DNA of 64,000 nt. Source: Eriocheir sinensis. Lineage: Eukaryota > Arthropoda > Malacostraca > Decapoda > Varunidae. The DNA lies in contig NC_066513.1 in NCBI RefSeq assembly GCF_024679095.1, positions 11,277,605 through 11,341,604 on the forward strand, in the 5' to 3' direction. Numbering within the stretch: position 1 is the stretch's first letter; each line of letters begins with the position of its first letter. Both the position numbers and the translations under genes were made by a program. Shown in pieces: positions 11,886-24,344 of this stretch. The notes beneath the pieces were generated by a model. That model did no database searches. It was not told where the DNA came from and worked only from the letters and a program-made list of their open reading frames with translations.

Positions 11886-12660
11886 ATAGTAAGCATACAT
11901 TTAACATGCGCGGAAAACCATTGCACTTCGTTGCACGTTATTGTCGACAATGAGCTCGATCATTCCAAGCACTGCCCTGTCAGGGGTAATGCTGTCCTTC
12001 CCTAAGTTGTTAGTGAGTCCTCGGTACAGTTCTGGTCTTCATTAAGTATATCCAAGGACATCGAATGTTTAAGACTGCAGCAACGCTCCACGAAACTTGT
12101 ACAATTGGTGTATAGGCTCAATCGTATGTGAGAAATTCAGGCCCCTCAACCTGTTTCCTTGTTAGGAGTAATTTTCAAGATGCATGTTGCAGTAGCTTCA
12201 TAAGCTCTATAGCGTACATCACTTCAAAGGTTGAGTTTTAAAGTAGAATATAACTAGAAATAACGCTCAACGATTTCAAGCCAGGAGATGCAACAGACAC
12301 TCTTATCACTTTTTTTCCTGCATTATATGCTACAGAAAAATAATTGAAAATTGAGTCGACAATTAATATTTTTTTCACATGTACAACCCACGGTGCCGGT
12401 ACACTTTCTTGAGGCTCCATGTGATCGGACTCGGCCTTTGTATATCTTACGCTGGAGCGTTTTGTTTTAGAGTGGCTACGTGATAATGACTTGATTAAGA
12501 ACATAAGAACATAAGAGTGTAAGGAGCTAAGAGCCAATGTATGGTAACTGAGTGGTTAGCGTTCTGGGCCAGCATTCTAATATTGTTAATCTATTCAACA
12601 GTTAACATGAATGACTGGTAAAAATTAAATCACTAAAATACATGTTGGCTTGTTAGGAGC
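11886..12660. other. Unclassified DNA with CR1 tail and SINE-like fragment
   Basis: Mostly unassigned. At 12498-12527 a minus-strand CR1-type 3' tail is visible (AAGAACATAAGAACATAAG). It is followed at about 12535-12590 by a SINE-head-like stretch (ACTGAGTGGTTAGCGTTC, GGGCCAGCATTC) resembling the tRNA-like head at 58155. Both are small fragments. Confidence 0.5.
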
Positions 12661-12664
12661 CAGC

Positions 12665-13850
12665 AGGTTTTCTGTTATACACCTGTTCTTTTATGTTTAT
12701 CCCCGTGCTCCTGTTCGTCCTCCTCCTCCTACCTCCGTTACATTAATCCTAAAGCTCATAATTATCTTCTATTTTTTTTTTTCCTTTCACCTCTTGTAAT
12801 ACATTTTGTCTTTTTCTTTTTATTTTTTCCATACAAATCCACACGGTTTTCTCCCTTCCGATTCACACGCTAACGTGATCTCTAACGCTTAATTTATCCC
12901 TTTCTCCCCTTTCTTATCGTTTTTTATTTTTTTTTATTTCTATGTTCCCCATTTTCTTTCAGCTCTTCTTTTTCTCTCTGAACACTGTATATCCTCTTCT
13001 ACTGATCTTCCACTCTCTTCCTCGCTTTCTTCCCTATACCTTCCTTTCCCTTCTTTTTGTTACTGTTGCCCCATTTCAGGTTTACCATCGTCTTCCCCCA
13101 TCACTTGGATCCTTGTTCCCTTCTCCCTTTCGTCGTGTCTTAATCCCTCACTTCGTCTGTCCGTCTTCCGTTCCCTGGGATTTCTCTCTCTCATCTCTCC
13201 TCCTCCTCTTGCGCTTTGTTCGTAATCCCATTTTGTGTCTTTGCTTTCCATTTCCATTCCTACGCCCACACTGTTTTTTTCCTCCTCTCTGGTCCCAGCC
13301 TTTTCTGCTCTCCGCTCTTCGTCTTTCTCCTGTTTCTCAAATACGTCTGTCTTCGTTACATTGATTTATTCCTCCATTCTTTCTTTCCCTTTGCTTTCTA
13401 TACTCTTCCGTCCACTCATAGTTCACCTTTACACTCCTCCTCCTCCTCGTATTTTTTCTCTTCCTCCTCCTTGTCCTTTCTTAACTCAGTTTTCTCCACA
13501 CATTCTTCGCTATCCTTTCCCTCTCCCGCCTCCTCTGTCTCCTTTTTTTTAGTTTCTCTTCTGTCTCCTATCCACTCCTCTCGAGCATTATTTATCTTCG
13601 TTTTTTCTTCTTCTTCACTCCACACTCTTCTTTACTCTTTCCCTCCTCCCGCCAATCTTCACCCTTCATATTTTCTTATCTTCACCCTGTTTTTCATGCT
13701 TCTTTCCATTCGTTCCTCCTCTGCACCCACATTGCTTCTCCCTCCACTTCTAATCTTTCTCAGTCTTCTTTATTGTCTTTCCTTTTTTTTTCCTCCCATC
13801 CTTGTTTCTTTCTTTCCTCTTCCAAGTCCTCATTCTCTTTCCTCAACAAA
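12665..13850. repeat. 1.2-kb pyrimidine-rich tract
   Basis: The plus strand is strongly C+T biased over more than a kilobase, with no single clean repeat unit. Recurring words are TCCTCC, TTCTTT and CCCTTTC. Long Ser/Leu/Phe/Pro-rich open frames on the plus strand and Glu/Lys/Arg-rich frames on the minus strand follow from this bias and carry no domain. It could form triplex (H-DNA) structures. Confidence 0.8.
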
Positions 13851-13942
13851 TCATTGGCAAACACGATATCGCTGGTTTTCCTTATGGGTTTACTGTGATA
13901 TAAATATTGTATGGGTTTACTGTGATAGAAATGTTGTATTGT

Positions 13943-14315
<373 letters not shown>

Positions 14316-14935
14316 TCGACTCGATTAATCATATTATGGTAATGTTTTATAAATTAGTATCTCCTGTCCTTCAGCCAACAAGCACATACTGGTTTCAGAT
14401 CCCGTGTTATATCGGGTTTTTTTTTCAGGAATAACTTGTTTTTAACAAAGCGTCTGATAAGGAAAAATATTCTGGCAAAACATGTTTCAGACCTTGACCT
14501 ATTTGCATCAATGTGATTCATTCACAAGATGTGGATCATTGAAATATTGAATAGAGACACGTAATGATAACACAATGAAGAACGGTATTGCGAAGACGGC
14601 ATTATGTGCCTACGCCGGTGACCAGCGACGTAGGCGAATGACATTCACTATTATTTTTTTAGTGGCAGTACCGAACCCACCGCCGTGTCACTTTTTTTTA
14701 TCATTTGATCGATTTATATTCTAATTTCCATTACCAAAACAGTTTAAGGGAGATTTCCACTTGGGCTTTTTTTTTTTTTTTTTGCATATAAAATTCTGTG
14801 ATTTTTTGCATTCTTTTGATATATGAATGAATCTGATGAAAAATAATACGGTGGTACGCAACATGCATCGCAACGTGCTGGAATGAGCCTCCGCGCGGCG
14901 CTACGTGCTGCAATCCATTTTTTAATTTTAGGATT

Positions 14936-15720
14936 TTTTTTCCTGGTTTGTCATGAAACTCTTAGGTTCTCTCTCAGTACTGGCTAAGAAAATGGGAAAT
15001 TTTAGCAGTCACTAATATTTTTCGTATTTACCCGTGAAAAAACGTTTTATATCATATTTTTTTCATAAATCCAATGAAATACTCTATGTATCCGCTTCAA
15101 ATGTCTTTTTTAATTATAGTTTATTGATATTACACTATAGAACATTGTTTTTTTACTTTGAAATACGGCGAAATATGGTAAAACTCGAGTACATGGATTT
15201 ATGACTCCGTAAAAAAGACGTAACCTTGGGTAAACAAAACAGCCTGTTTAGACAATCAATGAAAGTAAGGGAAATCATGTCTGCTTTTTCTTCATATCCT
15301 GATGTATATATCCTGTGGATTTCAAGTCCCTAGGGTGAATAGGTAAAAAAAAAAAATAGTTAAACTTCATCACTTGATATCTCAAAACCATGATTTTGCA
15401 CTTTATAAAATATCTCCTCCTAAGCATTTACTGTTATACTAGTTTTAATGCTTCAGGGTTATGAAACCATACAAAAGGAACAACTGAGAATCTGCTAGAT
15501 TATCTTTAAAGTTCATTTTGATTTTTAGAAAATATTTGTCTTTTATTTTAATTTTTTCATCGAACATTTTTTTTTCTCATTTTTTATTAACAATAAGGGG
15601 CCCCACCTTTTTCCCTCGTCCTTCCTGAATAAAATGCTTTTTGAATGAAGCAAACTGGTTAAGAAATAAGGGAGGATAATTGAAAAGAAGACAAACCATT
15701 CAACATGGGAAACGCCCAAG
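14936..15720 (+). repeat. Dispersed repeat X, copy 1
   Basis: An AT-rich unclassified repeat matching 49505-50245 in the same orientation across most of its length. Shared anchors include GTCATGAAACTCTTAGGTT, ACTCTATGTATCCG, CGAGTACATGGATTTATGAC, AAAAAAGACGTAACCTT, CATATCCTGATGTAT and TGATATCTCAAAACCAT. A third partial match lies at 54245-54450. No open frame longer than about 60 codons and no obvious inverted ends are visible. It may be a non-autonomous DNA element or LINE UTR. Confidence 0.7.
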
Positions 15721-17140
15721 TAGAAACCTCCCCTTAAGGGAACCTTGGTTTAGTTCTCCAGCCACTGAATCACCCTGTCAGCCCGTCCACCGAGAAACTT
15801 AACACCTCCGCTGCTGTGCTCACACTCGGAGAGCTCAGGCATTAAAACCGGACGCAATGTGCATTGGCCTCCAGAGAATGCACACAATGACGTCTCCACA
15901 ACAACATTTCCCTCACGACAGTTAGCAATTCATCTGCTGAGTTTTATTATTGTAAGTGCCTTAAATAGCCACATTTTTCTTAATAAATCGTATTCACGAC
16001 AATAGGGCAAGGTTTGAAAAATACATTGCCGAATTCCTATCCTTATCTGACGCTTTGATAAAAAAAATCCCGAAAAACGATATAATACTGTGCCTGAAAC
16101 CCATTGCAGGCTCCTCTCAGCACTGCCTTCTCCCACCGACTAGGACTTTTTCACGAGTACATGTCTCTGTACTCAAGCTATAGATGATAGGTAGAAATCT
16201 ATCTTTCCCTGAATTTATTCGGACCATTCTGATTGATTGATTTTAATTAGTGAGTGGTTACATTTTGTGACTGCTGAGACAGTACAGTGACAACGTGCCA
16301 ACTCTTACAAGAATAACCCACTAAGGTTGTCGAACTTATTTCGAGTGGGGTCCCCTTTTTTACATCGAAGCCAATACAAACATGGTCCAGTGTGTGTTGA
16401 GGGATAATGTAGTACGCCAGGGGCCAACCAAGATCTTTATATCCCGTGGTGTGGCACTGGTGCAAATCATCATCAGTAAAGAGATTTGATTTGAAAGTAA
16501 CAATTCGGATCCAATCTTAGGCACGCAACTATCCCTTGCTCTGACGACCACCGCACGTGAATATCTCAGAGCAGGGCAGGCGGAGCAAGGCTGGCCAGCA
16601 GTTGGCATTAACAGCACGGACAGGCGAGCCATGCAGCGGACGCCAGTGATAGAGTTACTGGTGTTTACTTACTCACTACAAAATTTATGAAAATGCATTT
16701 TAAGCCGCTGGTTATTTTCATTCTATGTAATCTCGGTAAATTATCATTTCATATTTTATGAGATTTACTGACTGATCATTTAGAGCTATTTTCATGCGAC
16801 ATTATATATTTCAGCAGTTAACATTTGAAGTCCCATTACCACTCACACATCACAGCACGTCCTGCGGCAGACAGCACAAGCCAGGCAGGCAGGGGATTGC
16901 CGCTTCCATCCGACGTCTCTAAGCAGTACATCACTTGGAAGGCAAACGAACCATACACTTCCCAGCTCGTGACGCCTTAACAAACTCTTTTCTTGGCCCG
17001 TCTGGTGCTGGTTCTGGGAGATGCTGCCTTCCGCTGAACCCTGCCCCGCTGCGACCCACATCCCGCTGATGCACACGGAATGGCGAACAATCTAGGTTAT
17101 TAAGCTGATAAAGAAATTAGAATATGTTAATGGGTTTATT
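15721..17140. other. Unclassified DNA
   Basis: No gene or element is supported in this 1.4 kb. Composition is mixed and the short open frames lack motifs. GC rises around 16840-17060. Confidence 0.4.
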
Positions 17141-17194
17141 TATAAGTGTGTGTGTGTGTGTGTATGTGTGTGTGTGTGTGTGCGCGCGCGCGAA
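17141..17194. repeat. (GT)n-(GC)n microsatellite
   Basis: Interrupted GT repeat (one TATG) passing into CGCGCGCG at 17182-17191. Alternating purine-pyrimidine of this kind can adopt Z-DNA. Confidence 0.85.
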
Positions 17195-17227
17195 CCCGCG
17201 CACTTCTGTGCATGCGGTACGTGCTTG

Positions 17228-17475
17228 TGTAATGACCCTAGACGGAGTTGGGTACCCTTTGATTCGACGCCTCGGTGATCGACTCACTTCTCCGGGACCA
17301 GGGTTCGAATCCTGGGCGGATTGTTGGGAAAAAAATATTATCCACATCAGACAACTTTCTCACTTGCCTCGATAAGTAGAAGTACCGAAATATGACTGTA
17401 GAGGTTGGCCCACCGTAACAGTGGTAACTGGTTCTCATTTCTGGGCTGTGTTTCTCCGGGTCTTACTCGATAATA
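17228..17475 (+). mobile_element. SINE-C, tRNA-derived
   Basis: The head ends in a canonical B box in a T-loop context (CAGGGTTCGAATCCTGGGCG, 17301-17320), followed by a non-tRNA body (GTTGGGAAAAAAATATTATCC, TGACTGTAGAGGTTGGCCC, TTTCTCCGGGTCTTACTCG) and a TAA/A-rich tail at 17470-17490. A diverged relative lies at 17615-17740. The acceptor-stem complement is not convincing, so this is not a working tRNA gene. Confidence 0.65.
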
Positions 17476-17614
17476 AAAAATAAAAAAGTGAAAATGAGTA
17501 TCAAAACGTGGAAAACAAAGCATATATAAATCAAAGCAAAAATAAACAAATCGAAATAGAATAAGATAAACCATCTAGATGACCCAAAACGCGAAAAAAA
17601 GACTAAACGCTTGA

Positions 17615-17740
17615 ACTCGTGAGGTACCCTTTGACTCTAGAATGTCAGCCTCGACCTTTGGTGGCCTGGATTCGGTTATCAGACTTTTTGGGAAAATAAA
17701 TATATATTCTCACGATAATATCAATTTATGATGCGCTTCA
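17615..17740 (+). mobile_element. SINE-C, diverged partial copy
   Basis: It repeats landmarks of the SINE-C copy at 17228: GGTACCCTTTGA, GGCCTGGATTCGGTTATC in the B-box position and TTTTGGGAAAATAAATATAT in the A-rich body. Mutations have destroyed the B box. Confidence 0.5.
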
Positions 17741-17765
17741 GATAGTAGAAAAAAACACCATGTGA

Positions 17766-17791
17766 ATGTGTGTGTGTGTGTGTGTGTGTGT
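17766..17791. repeat. Short (TG)n microsatellite
   Basis: Thirteen TG units at 17766-17791. Surrounding DNA from 17792 to 18368 is unclassified and AT-rich, with no supported gene. Confidence 0.9.
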
Positions 17792-18366
17792 AATGCACCT
17801 CTCGGTCTGCTGCGGGCAAGGATTATATACTACAAGGATAGCTCACTGAAACGTCATCGATGACGTCATGACTGCGGTGCGTCATCTGGTTAACTGTCAC
17901 CCTGCTCTCACGGTATAAAATGTAATAGAAAACCCTTATTTATTCTTATTCATGGTCAGATTTTGCGCTTTTTTGATTGCTAAGGATAAAGAATTAAATT
18001 AGGCAGCTTTTATGTTGGCTAATAGTATACAATAATATAACTAATGTGAGAAACATGATAAAAACAAGGTGCAGAAATATTGCTGTTTACCATCGATGCA
18101 CGTTTTATTAACTTTTAGTAACATTGGTTTTCTACAACTTAATTTGCAGGGGTAACTAATCCTGAAATTGAAAATGGTGTATTTGGTATTAATATTTAAC
18201 ATCATAATCTATGTATAGAGCTACTTATATATATCAAAGGATAATGAATGTAATTTTTTATACATAGATATATTGCATAATATTTACGCAAATTTTTAAC
18301 TAAATGAATTTACCTTTACCAAATTTTTACTTTAGAGCTTTATTGTCTTTTCTTTAATGTTATAAC

Positions 18367-18368
<2 letters not shown>

Positions 18369-18438
<70 letters not shown>
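18369..18438. repeat. (AG)n microsatellite
   Basis: About 35 AG units in AT-rich DNA. Confidence 0.95.
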
Positions 18439-18439
<1 letters not shown>

Positions 18440-18489
18440 GTAAATGAGCTTATTACCAATATTTCTTATTTTTAACCACCAGATTCACT

Positions 18490-18575
18490 TGCCCTCGGCC
18501 GGACATTTTTTGCGTAAAAAAAAGTGGGGAGGGGTGTTTCCGGGCAGCCAGTAAACCATCCTGGGTGCGCCACTG
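18490..18575. mobile_element. hAT-like right end, solo
   Basis: The sequence ends in CCTGGGTGCGCCACTG. Its complement, CAGTGGCGCACCCAGG, matches a very common hAT terminal form (CAGTGGCG-ACCCAGG). No matching left end was found nearby, so it is either truncated or the left end lies beyond diverged sequence. Confidence 0.45.
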
Positions 18576-18864
18576 CCCTTTATACGTTATTCATATTAAC
18601 CATTGGAAATAATTTTCCTGATCTGATATGACACCAAACTTAGAACAATTAAGGACTTACCATGAATTTACTTTTATTAGACAACCAAGAAGGCAAATGA
18701 TAGGCCACCGAGTACAAGCACAACTTTATTCCATTACAGACATTCATGAATCTGCAAATTCTTTTTATATCCATTTAACAAAAATAAATGTTTGCAATAC
18801 AGAACTATCAAATTTTGGAATGTATTGAAGCAGTTGAAAAATGTAAGGTATATATGGCATAAAT

Positions 18865-20310
18865 AAGTGTCTAAGTGTAACAATTATAGGGGTATACGTC
18901 TGCAGAGTGTGCCAGGAAAGGTGTATGGTAGGATCCTGACTGAAAGTGATGGAAGTAACTGAAAGGAAGATTGGTGAGGAGCAGGGAGGTTTTAGGAAGG
19001 GTAGAGGTTGTGTAGATCAGATTTTTGCTATTAAGATGATGGTTGAGGAGTATTTGGGAAAGGGTAAAAAAACTGTATGCAGCCTTTAGGATTTAGAGAA
19101 AGCATATGATAGGATTGATAGAGAAGCTTTGTAGAATGTGCTCGGGATTTATGGGGTGGGAGGGAAGCTCATGGAAGGAATTAAGGCCTTTTACACAGGG
19201 GCAAGTGCTTGTGTGAGGGTAAAGGGAGATCTCACTGAGTTTCCCTATAGACGTGGGTGTGAGACAGGGGTGTGATGTCACCTTGGCTATTTAATATCTT
19301 TATAGATGGGTGTATGAGAGAGTTGAGAGCTAAAGTTGGAAATGTTGGTGCAAGATTGAAGGTGAATGGAGGGAGCTGGCCTGTAGCGGCATGTTTGTTT
19401 GCAGATGACACGGTATTGCTTGCTGAGAGTGAAAGCGAACTTCAGAGAGTTGTGAATGAATTTTACAATGTGTGTGAGGAGGAAGCTGAGAGAACATGCC
19501 GGGAAGAGCTAGGTGATGGTGTTTGAGAGGAAGCAGGTGGAAGTGTGTAACTTCAGGATGCCATACAGAGTGAGTGTACTGACAGTGGATAGGTGTAGGA
19601 TAGTTTTGGGAGGAGAGACAATGGAGGAAGTGCAGGAATTCAAATATTTGGAGACAGTTATTGATAAACATGGAGAGATGGATGGAGAAATAAGGGAGAG
19701 GGTTGTAAAGGGTAGGAGTGTGATATAATCACTGTCAAGGGTTATGAGAGGGAGAAATTTATCCATGGAGGTAAAGAGGGGTTTGAGGAATAGTATTCTT
19801 CTGCCAAAACTGACATATGGATCAGAGACGTGGACGTGGAATAGGGCACAACAATCAAGGGTGTGTGCTGTGGAAATGAGCTACTTGAGAGAAGTGTGTG
19901 GAGTAATAAGGTGGGATGGTGAGACAAATGAAAGTGTGTATGAAAGATGTGGTATGGGAACTTCTGCAAATGGAATAAAGTGTGGAGTTGTTGAGTGGGT
20001 GAAGAGAAGCACATTAAGATGATTTGGTCATGTTGAGAGAATGAGGAGGGATGAGATTGTGAAAAAGGTGTTGGTATGTGAGTGAGTTGGGTGGTTCTGG
20101 TATGAGAGGAAGACCACTGGGAAGATGGAAGGACAGGGTGAGGGATTCAATACATGTGTGAGAGGGGTGTTAGTAGAGGGGCAGCAATCGAACAGGCAAA
20201 GAGAGAGTGTTTGGATAGGGAGAGGTGGAGGCTCTTCTGCTGTGGCCACCCCATTATGAGACGTTCCCGGAGGGAGTTGGGCGTCAGAGAAAGATAGATA
20301 GATAGAATAC
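18865..20310 (+). pseudogene. RTE-C: decayed LINE reverse transcriptase
   Basis: A plus-strand fossil of an RT and C-terminal region in several frames: NYRGIRLQSVPGKVYGRIL-like start (18880), GGFRKGRGCVDQIFAIKMM, LEKAYDRIDREAL, RRGCETGV-type degenerate VRQGC, SPWLFNIFIDGCMREL, catalytic CLFADDTVLLAES (about 19400), FKYLETVIDKHGEMD, LTYGSETWTWNRAQQSRV, FGHVERMRRDE and the terminal GHPIMRRSRRELGVRE. There are stops and at least four frameshifts. It ends in a (GATA)n-like tail at 20293-20308. The endonuclease is missing. Clade placement (RTE-like) is from memory of family motifs. Confidence 0.8.
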
Positions 20311-20488
20311 GTGTCTAAATAATGAGTTGAGTAATGTCTGAGTATAGTCAATTTAATATGAAAAAGATGACCACTTTACTTAGAGGAAGCATGTTTGAAA
20401 AAATAGACAATTCCTACTTCTTTTCTTACAAAACGTAGTATTAATCAACTTAAAGTTTATCCCTCTTGTTTCTTTTATTACTTAGTCT

Positions 20489-20842
20489 AAGGGTTATGGC
20501 CGAAGTGGTAGCGTACTGGGCCCACATTCACCGCGTGATGGACGACGCGGTTTCGAATCCCCACGCTACCACTCTGATTTTTCAGTCACCGCCGAGTGGC
20601 TTAAAACTACCCACATGCTGTCCTGAAGACCACCCATCAACCCGGACTCTAGAGGAAGCCGTCCAAGCGAATCAAGAACGAGTTCCGGGGGGCAGCATGA
20701 GCCAATGCAAGATGGCACCACTATAAACACTCGCCTGCGCCAGAACGGGCTGGGCCGACCATCAGGCCCCACCTGGAAGAAGCCTTGGGCCGACCATCAG
20801 GCCCCACCAGGAAGATGCCTACCGGCGCAACAGGCAGCGACG

Positions 20843-20858
<16 letters not shown>
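20489..20858 (+). mobile_element. SINE-A, full-length copy
   Basis: The best reference copy in the window. The tRNA-like head runs from GGCCGAAGTGGTAGCG (A-box region) to GGTTTCGAATCCCCACGC (B box). The body has CACCGCCGAGTGGC, GACCACCCATCAACCC and CACTATAAACACTCGCC, followed by two GGGCCGACCATCAGGCCCC modules. The 3' end is CAGCGACG plus poly(A), which grades into a TA tract. RNA polymerase III transcription from internal promoters is expected of the class. Confidence 0.92.

Positions 20859-20932
<74 letters not shown>
20859..20932. repeat. (TA)n grown from SINE tail
   Basis: About 36 TA units fused to the poly(A) of the SINE-A copy upstream, with the same arrangement as at 570-640 on the other strand. 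DNA from 20933 to 21340 is AT-rich and unassigned. Confidence 0.93.
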
Positions 20933-20934
<2 letters not shown>

Positions 20935-21342
20935 AATATATCCTACCACATATCCATCAACACGTACCTACATGGCTGGCCAAGATTTCTGATAACAAAC
21001 AGAAAAGAAATAAACGTCCTGAATTTTCTTATAATATTTTAAGACAGATTACATTCATACAAAATCTAGAACCAAAGATATATATGTAAACTATATCTGA
21101 AAGGTGAATGTATTAAAGGCCTCAGACATGGCCAAAGAAATGTATGAGGGCAATAACGCCAACAAAAAAGTTATGATAAATTCTCTAATAATTTACAAGT
21201 AAAATTTATATATCTATATTACATTATTCATGTTTCTTTCCTCGTAAGTACAAATATAATAAGAAGTTCCTCTTACTTCAAACATTGAAAAAAGAGCATT
21301 TTTCCAGACTTCATCTTCAGTAGTAGATAACTCAGTAGTAGA

Positions 21343-21510
21343 GAGGCAGTGGCCGAGTGGATGAAGGCAGTGAGCATGGGATTGCAATGATGTGTGTGCA
21401 TGGATTCAAACCACACCAGTGCTACTTTGAAACATAAGTGTCATTTACCGAGTGGCTTAAAGTCACTTACATGTCACCCAGATGCCTAGCAGCGTATAAG
21501 GGGAAAAAAA
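21343..21510 (+). mobile_element. SINE-D, tRNA-like head
   Basis: GGCAGTGGCCGAGTGGATGA gives a tRNA A-box-like start and GGATTCAAACCACACC a B-box-like block. It is followed by TACCGAGTGGCTTAAAGTC, which parallels the GCCGAGTGGCTTAAAAC segment of SINE-A. It is probably a related but distinct subfamily with a degenerate tail. Confidence 0.55.
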
Positions 21511-21599
21511 GGCAATGTCACCTTAGCTAAAACAATTATCACCAAATTGAAATAACTTTTAACTGCAAATTTTGTTTTTTTTCTTTGGATTCAGTATGA

Positions 21600-24192
21600 C
21601 TACTTGCTTTCCTTAATTTTGCAATTAAGTTGTTTGATCCTAAAATAAATCCTACATCGAACAAAGTATGATGCTACTTCTCTTGGAATATCATTAGGTA
21701 TATTGACTCTCTTGATAACTCCTTCAGTAGCCCCTTTCCCCTCTTTTAAAGATACACCATGGTATTCTCTAAAATTTTGCTCAGGAGTAAGGAAGAATTC
21801 CCGATAGAAAGAGTGTAAAATTTTCAGACTACCTTGGGTTATATGAGCATCCCAGCTTCTGTCTTCATTTGCATTAGTCAACACTGTTCCTAGATATGGG
21901 TACTTTGCTTGAAATTTATGTACAATAAGGCCAAGAAAGTGATTAATTGCTTCTTCTTCTGGAAATTTGAGCTCAAAATCATCCTCTGCACTGTTCTCAC
22001 ATTCTGAAGCAGTAACCTTAAAATCAGGTGTAAATACATGTGATGTTAAACATGAATCTTCAGGAGTGATAGTACTTTCTGAGGAATCTGTTATTTCCTG
22101 TATCCCTCGAACAACTGAAGGAGTAGATTCACACTCTACTGTATTATTGTTGGATGAGAGAACTGTGGTTTCTTTCCCCATTATGTAAACTTTCAAACGA
22201 TGTTGGAATGAAAGTGGTGTTCTGGTGGTCATGACATCTACCCATCTGACGGATGACACTAAAGAAGTGTTCCAATATATCTTGGTTTAGTGTCCTTGTC
22301 ATGATATAAGACATACTAAATCTTTCATGTAAAGAGTTGTAGAGTTTCCAGTAACTGGCAGCTTATCAAAATGCCTTTCTGGAAAGGTAGAAACTTTCCA
22401 GATACTCTGAGACATTTAATGGTTTTCGTTATCTTAGAGATAGTGTCTAGTTGCTTATCATTATCATTTATTAACTGAATGAAATCTGCTGTTTGAGACC
22501 AATTCTTACTTTTAATATCCCCATGATTACCAAGAATTGTCAGTGCTTTAGCAACAGTACCAGGTAATAATTGTACAGCAAATTTGACTCGCTGTCTCTC
22601 TGTTCCTTTCACTGAAAGGTGTTGATTTTTCAATTTTGGAGCTAATTTTAGATTTCCATTATCTACTAATATCAGTTATCTTACTGGTTCACAATTAATG
22701 TGATCATCATTATCAGTTTGGAAGCCACTGTCCAGGAAGTGGTTCCTAACAAGTTTAATAAGATGTGGAGCATTGAGGAACACATGTACCTTACGACTGT
22801 GGTCACAGGGATTCAGAAATAAATTTCCATCTTTACTGATACCCAACTTATTCAGCAAGCTGTAATTGAAACTCCCCATATCACAAACAGTTGCATGAAC
22901 TTCAAATCCACTTTGTTCCATAGCTTTTATTATTTCCATCAATAAGTCTGGGGTAATTTTTTCATCAAATCCATAATACACAATTTGCTTCCAACATCCT
23001 AAAATGCCTCTAACCATAACAACCTGAACATAATTATGAGAGGAGAGGATGGTTTCATCTGTTCGCCTGAACTCCCATGCTTTAGCAACTTTCATCTCAT
23101 CAAATGAGATTACACATGCTTTTTCTCCTGGTGTCATACTTTCGACCCTCTTTTTCATTAATTTAAGAACAATATCTTGAAGTCCTGGTTCAAAGTGGTA
23201 AGACTGTGTCCATCTTCTTAAAGTTGAAACAGATGGGTATGGTAACTTAAGGTGTTCTTTAACATATCTATAACCATTTTTATTTAAATTTTTTTTTTAC
23301 GTCTTTGCCTATTGCGCCGGTAGGCTTCTTCCCGGTGGATCCTGATGGTCGGTCTAAGGCTTCTTCCCAGTGGGTCCTGATGGTCGGCCCAGCCCGTTCT
23401 GGCGCAGGCGAGTTTTTATAGTGGCGCCATCTTGCATTGGCTCAAACTGCCCTCCCGGAGCTCATCTTTAATCCTAGAACCTAGAGTCCGGGTTGATAGG
23501 TGGTCTTCTGGACAGCATGTGGGTAGTTTTAAACCACTCGGCGGCGGCTGAAAAATCCCAGCTTGGTGGCACCGGTCGGGGATTGAACTCGCGTCCTCCT
23601 GAACGCGGGGCCGTCTTGCTATCTGTTCAGCCACCGCCACCGTATTGGGACTTAAAGCTTTAAAAGCAAGGGCACAAGCAATGTCATCCTCTGACCATTT
23701 TCTAATAGGATCCTGTGGTAAAAAGTATTCTATTTGGGTGTCAGTGAAGTATGGATGCAGTATATCTATCAACTGGTTAGAAGTTTCGTCATGGTGTTCT
23801 AATATGTCTGTAAGTGGCCTTAGCATTCTCCAGTTCATACTGTGATAGAATATTCCTATACTGATCATTATCTTTACGTAGCAGATTTAAGTCTACAGAT
23901 AGCTCACACACCTTCTGTTCCAGCAATATGTTCTTTCCTCTCACTTCTTCTAACTCTTTCATAACCTCTGATAACTCCCCTAAAAGAGAAGACTGGGAAT
24001 GGCTGATTTGTGGAAAAGTTGCACATGTCCAACAACCTTGAGTTCTGAAGGCATCATCCTCATTAGTGTGCTCAGGTGTTTTGGCATCATTTAGTACTTA
24101 TGGCTGTGACTGCACTTGAGAAGCTTTTAGGTCTTCCATAGTACTTGTATGAGGCAGATCTTCTTCAATACCAGGATCCTGTAGTTCGCAAT
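21600..24192 (-). pseudogene. P-element/THAP9-like transposase, main exon (broken)
   Basis: Cut-and-paste transposase of the THAP/P-element type. Reading down the minus strand from a splice acceptor at 24193 (TTCAACACAG): an acidic linker (QDPGIEEDLP), an in-frame stop at 24098-24100, a coiled coil (ELEEVRGKNILLEQKVCEL), a frameshift near 23830, then TDTQIEYFLPQDPIRKWSED, a SINE insertion (23287-23641), the RNase H-like core with catalytic ISFDEMKV (about 23095) and HVFLNAPHLIKLVRNHFLD (about 22755), a frameshift at about 22677, the insertion-domain block LPGTVAKALTILGNHGD (about 22560), and a C-terminal part with INHFLGLIVHKFQAKYPYLG (about 21920). Family members usually read D-x-PH at the second site; here it is NAPH (GAT to AAT). 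The phase matches the exon at 25859-25969. Confidence 0.8.
23287..23641 (-). mobile_element. SINE-A inserted in the transposase exon
   Basis: A full-length minus-strand SINE-A with an A-rich tail (TTTTTTTTTACGTC on the plus strand), two GGCCGACC-type modules and a B-box equivalent (GGGATTGAACTCGCG on the plus strand). It separates the codons for ALAFKALSPN (upstream) from NGYRYVKEHLKLPYPS (downstream) of the transposase. This proves that the gene was already non-functional, or was killed, at insertion. Confidence 0.9.
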
Positions 24193-24344
24193 CTGTGTTG
24201 AAAGAAACATGTTCAGACAACCAAATTCAGTATGTAGAATTTAAATATACAGTTTGTAGAAGGAACAGAAATTGAACCAAAATTTGCACACTCCTTTCCT
24301 AAGTGGCTGTTTTCAAAACCTCAATAAAACTGGTTGCCATTTCT

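Noticed and set aside
17301..17320. tRNA T-arm of a real tRNA
   Set aside because: No matching D and acceptor arms; the flanks match the SINE-C body.
20495..20575. tRNA gene at the SINE-A head
   Set aside because: Same head recurs with an identical body at 4858, 23287 and 58155; it is a SINE promoter region.
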